Source: Saezia sanguinis (GTDB lineage: Bacteria; Pseudomonadota; Gammaproteobacteria; Burkholderiales; Burkholderiaceae_C). Taken from it: a stretch of DNA of 64,000 nucleotides. This document shows positions 59,701 to 64,000 of this stretch, in pieces. The notes under the pieces were generated by a model. The model saw only the letters and a list, made by a program, of their open reading frames with translations. It searched no databases and was not told the DNA's origin. Both the position numbers and the translations under genes were made by a program. Where the stretch lies: NCBI RefSeq assembly GCF_003991585.1, contig NZ_PQSP01000002.1, positions 62,001 to 126,000 of the forward strand. Direction: 5' to 3'. The stretch's first letter is position 1, and every line of letters begins with the position of its first letter.

Positions 59701-62700
59701 TACAGTGAATAATGCGGCAAGTCTGGGAGGCTTTGGTACGGTAGCAGGCAATGTCGAAATCAGAAGCGGCGGGGTGCTGACCCCTGGCTACAGCGGCATC
59801 GGGCAGTTGAATATTGATGGCAGTCTGACACTGCAGGCCGGCAGCATTCTGAACTTTGACTTTGGCGCCGCCGGAATGAATGACCAGGTGGCTGTGAGCG
59901 GAGATGTCACCCTCAATGGCACTTCTGTGCTGAACATCAATGATAACGGCAGTTTCGCCAGCGGTATTTACAACCTGATCAGCTACACAGGCACTAAATA
60001 TGGTACCGGTGTGATTGATGCCGCAGCCGGTACGGTACCTTCCGGGTATACGGTTGAAGTCAAGAACAGCACCGGGCTGATTTATCTGGAAAGCTCCTAC
60101 AACGGCGGGCCGTTGAATTACTGGAACCCGCTGGCATCAACCAACGCCAACAACATGGGCGGCAACGGAACCTGGTCGACCACATCGCAGACATGGTCCG
60201 ACGCTGCAGCCAGCGTGACGCAGGCAATGTATCCGCAACCTGGGTTTGCCATTTTCAAGGATAACCAGGGCGCAGTAACCGTGTCCGGCAGTGGTGTTGC
60301 GGCGACCGGCATGCAGTTTCTGGTGAACTATACATTGATGGGGGATACGCTGACACTGGCGAGCAATGGCTCAGGCCAGCAGTCGGCCATCCGTACCGGT
60401 GATGGTACAGCATCGGTAACGCCTCATGTGGCCATCAACAACGTTATTGCAGGGACCAATGGCCTGGATAAACAGGACGCCGGGACGCTGTATCTCACTG
60501 CCAATAACACGTTCAGCGGTGGCGTCAGTGTTACGGGAGGCGTGTTGTCGGTTGGTCAGGACAGCAACCTGGGTGCGGCCAGCAATGCGGTGGCATTGAA
60601 GGGCGGTACGCTTGAGGTAACCGGCGGGTTTGCATCGGCACGCAATGTGGCGGTAACCGGTACAACCAGTGCCATTCGAACTGCCGGGGCAGGTGCCACA
60701 TTAACGCTGAATGGCAATGTCACAGGAGCCGGTGCACTGACCAAAGACGGCGCGGGAACACTGGTACTGAATGGTAACAACACCTACAGCGGCGCTACAA
60801 CAGTGGCCGCCGGTACCTTGCGGGCCGGCAGCAGCACCGGGTTTACGCAAAATGCCGAATATGTAGTCAACGGCGGCGTGCTGGACCTGAATGATTTTGC
60901 GCTGACCGCTTCCGGGTTGTCCGGGGCTGGCGGGCAGATTGATTTGGGCAGCGCTGCATTGACGGTGGACCAGTCCACCACCGCCAGTTTTGCTGGAGAT
61001 ATTCAGGGCACTGGCAGCCTGACTAAAACAGGTGCTGGCGCATTGACCTTAAGTGGCAACAACACTTACAGCGGTGTAACGACCGTAACCGGCGGCACTT
61101 TGCAGGCAGGCAGCAGCACGGGGCTGGCACAGAACACCGCGTATGTGGTGAACGGCGGCATGCTGAGTCTGAACAATTACGCACTGAATGTGTCAGACCT
61201 GTCCGGCACAGGCGGTCATATTGACCTGGGCAGTGCTTTGCTGACTGTTGATCAAAGCACCATGACCAGTTATGCCGGCATCATCGAAGGTACTGGCGGC
61301 CTGACGCACGCTGGTACAGGCACGCTGACGCTGAACGGTGTGAACACGTATACCGGCAATACAACAATCAATGCAGGTACATTGATCGTTGGCGACAGCA
61401 CACACCAGACGGCCCGAATTGTGGGGGGAGTCCATGTCAACAGCGGTGCCACGCTGGGCGGCTTTGGCAGGGTTGGTGACACTGGCAACGATGTGATCGT
61501 TGCCAGTGGCGGCCGCCTGTCACCGGGGGCTGGTACTGGCTCTATCGGGCAGTTGACTGTGGCGGGCGATTTGAACCTGCAGTCCGGCAGCATTGTGGAC
61601 CTGGATTTTGCCGCTGCAAGCAGCATACCGTCCAATGACTACATCAGCGTTGCTGGAGAGCTGACTCTGGGAGGCAGCACGCTCAATATTCACAACACGG
61701 GCAGCTTTGGCACGGGTGTGTACGCCATCATGGGTTATGGTACGCTTAACGGCAGTATCAGCAACATCACCATTGGTAGTACTGGCGGAGCCAACCCAAG
61801 TTATCTGAGCCTGAGCAACCAGAGCAACGAGATATACCTGAATAACATCAACAATGGCGTTGCACTGAATTACTGGAACGCTGCAGGCAGCACCGGTAAT
61901 CTGGTCGGTGGTGATGGTGTCTGGAGCAGCGGGGCCGCCGTGTGGACCGATGCAACGGCCAGCGTTGCCAATGGCAACATGGTGCCGCAGCCCGGCTTTG
62001 CGGTGTTTGGCGGCAGCCAGGCCGGCAATGTGACGGTCAGCGGCAATATCCAGACGCTAGGCATGCAGTTTCTGACCGATGGTTATGTTCTGAACGGCGG
62101 CGCAGCAGATTCGCTGATACTGGAAAAAGAAGCAGGGCAGTCTTATGGACGCATTGTGGTGGGGACTAACAGCAATGCATCTGCCGGTTACTCGGCAACC
62201 ATCAATACGGTCATTGCCGGTATTGACGGGCTGCAAAAAGAAGGCGCAGGCAAGCTGATTCTTACCGGGAATAACACATATACCGGCGGAACGGTGATCG
62301 CACAGGGCGTCTTGCAGGGAAATGCTCAGAGCATCCGGGGCGATGTGCTGAATTATGCCGAACTGGTGTTTGACCAGGTGGCTGATGCAACGTTTGCCAA
62401 CAACATTACGGGCACCGGTAATCTGACCAAAGAAGGTGCGGGAGTTCTCACCCTGAGTGGCAGCAACACGTACAGTGGTGATACTCTGGTGAACCATGGC
62501 ACGTTGCAGGCCGGAGGAGCCAATGCCTTGGCGCAAGGGCATTACAGCATCAGCAGCACAGGAACGCTGGATTTGAACGGCTATGACCTGACCATGAACA
62601 GCCTGAGCGGTGATGCTGGAGCTGTGGTTGACCTGGGCAGCGCTGAACTGACGATAGACCATACCAAAGACAGCACGTTCAACGGCACTATCGTGGGTGC

Positions 62701-64000
62701 GGGTAGTGCTGTAAAAACCGGCAGCTACACATTGATACTGGATGGTGTGGGCAACCACACGGGCGGCACGACAGTTAACGGGGGTGCCCTGATTGTCGGC
62801 AGCACGGCAGCCAACAGCGCTGCACAGCATAACAGCGATGTGACGGTGAATTCAGGCGCCCGTCTGGGCGGGCATGGCAGCATCGGTGGTCATGTGGTGC
62901 TTAACAGTGGTGCGATACTGGCGCCGGGCAATTCGATTGGCGAGCTGACGGTGAACGACATCACATTCAATGCCGGCTCGATTTATGAGTTTGAAGTTAA
63001 TCCCGATGGTTCTCACGACCATGTGAATGCACTGGGCACGGCAACCATCAATGGCGGTCATGTGCAGGTGCTGGCCGGAGCAGGGTCTTGGGCGCAGGAG
63101 AATACCTACACCATACTGACAGCAGCCAGTCCGCTTGCAGGCACCGGGGCCAGCAAGGATGGGGCGTTTGACAGTGTCAGCAGCAATCTGGTGTTTATGA
63201 CGCCGACGCTGACCTCAGACACCAATCATGTGTACCTGAACTTTGCACGCAACAGCATTTCGTTTGGTGATGTGGCCTATACGGTCAACCAGCGCCATAC
63301 CGGCTGGGCCATTGACCTGCTGGGTGCCGCCAATCCGGTTTACCAGCAGATTGTCAGCATGGATGCCGCCAGTGCCCGCGCTTCGTTTGACAACCTGTCC
63401 GGTGAAGCATATGCCTCTACACGCAGTGCATTGCTCAGCAACAGCCGTTATCTGCGCAGTGCATTGAATAACCGCCTGCTGGCAACCAGTGACAACCGCA
63501 GCCATGTATTCAACGGCAGCAGCCAGCTTGGGCATCAGTATGCTGATGCCAGCGGTTACAGTGGTGCAGCGTCTGATCTGCAGGGCGGGGCGGTTCAGGC
63601 CAGCAGTTTGGGCGGCTGGGTGGATGCCTGGGGCCACGATGGTGAAATAGACGGTGACGGCAATGCCACCAAAGTGGATAACAGCGGTTATGGCTTTGTT
63701 GTCGGGGTGGATACCGCGGTGGGTGAAAATTTCCGCGTGGGTATTGCTGCAGGCTATGAGCACAGCAAGATGGAGGTTAACGATAACCGCTACTCCACAT
63801 CTGAAGCTGATGCACTGCACCTGGCAGTCTATGGCAGCACCAGCGCCGGCCCGATTGATTTGAGGGGTGGGTTGAGCTATAGCTACCTGGATATTGATAC
63901 CGACCGGAATGTTTGGGTGGGCTCTGTTTCCGGCAAGAACAGCTCCAGCTACAATGCCCATCTGTTCCAGATATTCGGTGAAGGTAGTCATACGTTTGAG
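53765..64000 (+). CDS. Giant autotransporter adhesin, 3' end outside the window
   Basis: The frame is open from ATG 53765 to the window end: 3412 codons without a stop. It starts with an extended signal peptide region (MNCIYRVVWNHSLGCFQVVS) and a signal core, with likely cleavage after AWA at about residue 65. The passenger is built of repeats of the autotransporter-associated type (LTGSNTYTGGTTV, GTLQGN, LNGTxLNI). It falls into five large modules, each starting YWN or FWN followed by GTW. The region from about 63600 has the features of the beta-barrel translocator (GGWVDAWGHDGEIDG, VGVDTAVGENFRVG). I estimate a few hundred bases of barrel are missing. It probably mediates adhesion or biofilm; ligand unknown. 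Confidence 0.92.
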   Translation, partial: MNCIYRVVWNHSLGCFQVVSELAKGRSKNKSSRTSADKPLRSRLQRFTLSTLGAVFMLGSSGAWADSYWNAEGGVGNLEGGSGTWSTTSDVWTDSTASTPNTAMGSADNAIFAGNTAGTVTISGTVEATGLSFLLDGYTLIGGTLTLVSDGVSPQSAVDVGAGNTAIIQSVIAGSNGLDKTGSGILELTGSNTYTGGTTVSAGRLKGNASSLRGAIVNNAELEFNQTANGTFASTSSVTGTGNIYKTGSGTLTLQGSWTTTGSGSTQIQDGTLTSVAGALQGNVVNNATLVLNSYSSSGTYTLTGDISGNGQVVKNTTGTYILVGNNSYSGGTVINNGTLQGDVNSLQGAITFADSTSSKGLTFAQGSDGVFSGNITSQGTGSSNTVTKNGAGVLTLLGTGTVTDYKGNVVLNAGGLTAGNASGLLQGASYAVNGGVLNLNGHALLAAGLSSGTSSNGAVALSSGANLTIELASGTSTYYGNVTGNGALIKTGVGNQILSGLYGGVASHSGGTQIQGGTLTSVAGALQGNVVNNATLVLDSYSSSYTYTLTGDISGNGQVVKNTTGTYILVGNNSYSGGTAINNGTLQGDANSLQGAITFADNANNKGLTFAQGSDGVFSGNIISLGANASYSTVAKNGIGTLTFSGDNTSYEGKINLNAGALVGSASSLHSAEINVAAGTRLEFNQVADGLYAGNLNGNYANASLDKTGAGSLVLNGTAGTFNGQTTVYGGALLVGADTTDSAAKLAGAITVNSGATLGGHGSVGTTGKTVTVEAGGILAPGNNSSIAGAVIGTLTVEGNLVLAQGSRLQFDFDAPGASALIAGASDSVYVKGDLTLDGTVLDITDVANFGKGLYRLFDYDGTLTTTNGGILLGTVPSGNRVQIQYLAGDKQINLVNDTDGVVFWNANGLASTSRLGGGTGTWVQNATNWADHKGNPGVMDPFPGFAVFGGDVGTVTIDNSQGDIQATGMQFAVDGYIMDGQALTLVSGDDGEIRVGDGSAAASTYVATIRNEIAGSQTVQKTGAGTLILTGSNSYTGGIIVADGTLQGNTSSLLGDIENNATLVFDQGILGNFYGDISGTGSLTKQGAGELILQGANTYAGVTTVNAGTLTAGSTTALAQNGAYAINNTGQLNLSGHSLTMSSLSGNGGTVTLAGAALTVNQTGNTSYAGNIEGAGSFTKNGSGSLTLSGSNSYTGPTTLSGGTLTAGSASAFVNNGAYVVNAGTLNLGGYDLTMSSLSGTGGEVRLDSATLTVNQATDTTFAGNLRNASGTAADTVFIKQGAGTLTLTGNNNSYYSGKTWLQDGTLRAGSTNAFSSSSAYEITGGILHTGGYNVSIGTLSGTGGTLNISGGSLSIYQQADGAYAGAVAGSGTLSKQGTGLLVLNGSNTHTGAVSVNAGTLQAGNAGALSQNVAYTVNGGTLDMNDYALTMSSLSSSTGATGIIDMGSAQLTVNQSGNTDYYGTVTGTGAFVKQGNGALALNGVNTYTGNTTVSGGTLIVGSTNIYASAQLNSANVTVQNNATLRGHGTVNGNVLVNSGGHLAPGGSRTDTALFTINGDLTLAQGSVLDFSFKNIGVNDQVYVDGDLTLNGTTLNVADAGGFGPGLYRLFDYSGTLQQSNGGILFGTSPAGYDLDLQYLVGQINLISTADGTLNFWNAQGTAGSAVVGGSGTWSKDAQVWSDKDGYSKDAMNPYPGFAIFDQTAGTVTLSDADGQVQASGLQFATSGYVLQGTSLELVSGSNAEIRVGDGSAASAGYTATIGSEIKGTEGLQKTGAGTLILTGNNTYTGNTVVNAGTLQGNTDSIRNNVVNQAKLVFDQAAAGTFAGNISGAGEFAKEGAGTLLLTGNNTYTGKTVIDNGTLQAGGSQALVSGRYELNNTGALDLNDYNLTMTSLSGAAGTTIDLGSAQLTVNTSGQSMYSGTMIGTGNLIKSGAGNLLLDGVSSYSGGTVVQSGALIVGSTSAMSSARAGSAGAAFTVNNAASLGGFGTVAGNVEIRSGGVLTPGYSGIGQLNIDGSLTLQAGSILNFDFGAAGMNDQVAVSGDVTLNGTSVLNINDNGSFASGIYNLISYTGTKYGTGVIDAAAGTVPSGYTVEVKNSTGLIYLESSYNGGPLNYWNPLASTNANNMGGNGTWSTTSQTWSDAAASVTQAMYPQPGFAIFKDNQGAVTVSGSGVAATGMQFLVNYTLMGDTLTLASNGSGQQSAIRTGDGTASVTPHVAINNVIAGTNGLDKQDAGTLYLTANNTFSGGVSVTGGVLSVGQDSNLGAASNAVALKGGTLEVTGGFASARNVAVTGTTSAIRTAGAGATLTLNGNVTGAGALTKDGAGTLVLNGNNTYSGATTVAAGTLRAGSSTGFTQNAEYVVNGGVLDLNDFALTASGLSGAGGQIDLGSAALTVDQSTTASFAGDIQGTGSLTKTGAGALTLSGNNTYSGVTTVTGGTLQAGSSTGLAQNTAYVVNGGMLSLNNYALNVSDLSGTGGHIDLGSALLTVDQSTMTSYAGIIEGTGGLTHAGTGTLTLNGVNTYTGNTTINAGTLIVGDSTHQTARIVGGVHVNSGATLGGFGRVGDTGNDVIVASGGRLSPGAGTGSIGQLTVAGDLNLQSGSIVDLDFAAASSIPSNDYISVAGELTLGGSTLNIHNTGSFGTGVYAIMGYGTLNGSISNITIGSTGGANPSYLSLSNQSNEIYLNNINNGVALNYWNAAGSTGNLVGGDGVWSSGAAVWTDATASVANGNMVPQPGFAVFGGSQAGNVTVSGNIQTLGMQFLTDGYVLNGGAADSLILEKEAGQSYGRIVVGTNSNASAGYSATINTVIAGIDGLQKEGAGKLILTGNNTYTGGTVIAQGVLQGNAQSIRGDVLNYAELVFDQVADATFANNITGTGNLTKEGAGVLTLSGSNTYSGDTLVNHGTLQAGGANALAQGHYSISSTGTLDLNGYDLTMNSLSGDAGAVVDLGSAELTIDHTKDSTFNGTIVGAGSAVKTGSYTLILDGVGNHTGGTTVNGGALIVGSTAANSAAQHNSDVTVNSGARLGGHGSIGGHVVLNSGAILAPGNSIGELTVNDITFNAGSIYEFEVNPDGSHDHVNALGTATINGGHVQVLAGAGSWAQENTYTILTAASPLAGTGASKDGAFDSVSSNLVFMTPTLTSDTNHVYLNFARNSISFGDVAYTVNQRHTGWAIDLLGAANPVYQQIVSMDAASARASFDNLSGEAYASTRSALLSNSRYLRSALNNRLLATSDNRSHVFNGSSQLGHQYADASGYSGAASDLQGGAVQASSLGGWVDAWGHDGEIDGDGNATKVDNSGYGFVVGVDTAVGENFRVGIAAGYEHSKMEVNDNRYSTSEADALHLAVYGSTSAGPIDLRGGLSYSYLDIDTDRNVWVGSVSGKNSSSYNAHLFQIFGEGSHTFE
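54563..54896 (+). repeat. Near-identical direct repeat, copy 1
   Basis: About 334 bp nearly identical to 55304-55637, offset 741 bp (247 codons, so in frame). Both copies contain CTGACCAGTGTCGCTGGGG and the same downstream coding. It lies in the first module and points to recent duplication or gene conversion. Confidence 0.85.
55304..55637 (+). repeat. Near-identical direct repeat, copy 2
   Basis: Second copy of the repeat at 54563-54896, differing by scattered substitutions only. Downstream sequence then diverges. See the first copy for the offset. Confidence 0.85.

Larger units (their letters stand above)
53966..63240 (+). repeat. Five tandem modules in the autotransporter passenger
   Basis: Modules start at about 53966, 56477, 58733, 60119 and 61871, each with YWN/FWN, a GTW..W.D segment, a PxPGFAxF or similar strand and a GMQF or GLxF strand, then several LTGxNxYTG repeats. 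Each ends near a DFDF / LTLNGT region. Modules range from about 1.4 to 2.5 kb. Confidence 0.75.

Noticed and set aside
62057..62830. Long antisense open frame (257 codons) in the autotransporter region
   Set aside because: It is the antisense of the autotransporter repeats. These composition-biased repeats leave other frames open, and the frame has no Shine-Dalgarno or recognisable domain.
63215..63991. Antisense open frame of 258 codons near the window end
   Set aside because: Same reason: antisense to the beta-barrel coding sequence, no domain recognised.

Overview
The window looks like chromosome from a betaproteobacterium of the order Burkholderiales, most likely Alcaligenaceae-like. The support is protein families and gene neighbourhoods: the HslV prepeptide form, a DksA-type protein that has lost three of four zinc cysteines, type III pantothenate kinase, CbpA/CbpM, UbiH-type hydroxylase and type IV minor pilins. 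I see no prophage, IS element or CRISPR array.

Layout. 1-3.3 kb: a minor-pilin cluster (pilV end, pilW, pilX with an apparent frameshift at an A7 tract, a PilE-like pilin, fimT/gspH). 3.3-5 kb: azoR divergent from a LysR regulator. 5.1-7.6 kb: two tandem paralogous M50 membrane metalloproteases of unknown role. 7.8-15 kb: a branched-chain amino acid ABC system (two binding proteins, then livHMGF). 15-19 kb: UbiH-like hydroxylase, DsbC, M61 peptidase. 18.9-25.9 kb: an ECF sigma factor with a large anti-sigma-like membrane protein and a small membrane protein, divergent from VIT-VWA and VWA envelope proteins; matching promoter motifs face both ways. 26-38.4 kb: tRNA(CAT), miaB, a CobW-type GTPase, DksA-like protein, STAS protein, hslVU, MFS transporter, cbpAM, coaX, rhodanese. 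38.8-41.5 kb: a nitrate/sulfonate/taurine-type ABC importer. 41.5-45.8 kb: a GDT1-type cation exporter behind a yybP-ykoY Mn riboswitch, an Lrp regulator, glmS, and an AT-rich HNH nuclease at the glmS 3' end (the Tn7 target position). 45.9-53.2 kb: an MFS transporter and an RNA-repair locus. 53.8-64 kb: one giant autotransporter gene that runs off the window.

The most interesting part is the RNA-repair locus at 47.4-53.2 kb. RtcR (a sigma-54 activator) is divergent from rsr (Ro60/TROVE), two short structured RNAs, a small unrecognised gene, a tRNA-like Y RNA and rtcB. A near-consensus -24/-12 promoter precedes rsr. The tRNA-like RNA is circularly permuted: the T arm comes before the D arm and both ends form one long stem. 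The two shorter RNAs share its stem architecture (ATGC, an 8-9 bp helix ending in AC, then TACA), so the operon appears to carry three Y RNAs. This was not evident from the protein-coding content. rtcA is absent.

The second candidate for new biology is the ECF/VIT-VWA locus. The anti-sigma-like protein and the VIT-VWA protein share a near-identical periplasmic peptide motif, encoded by an inverted 42-bp near-repeat.
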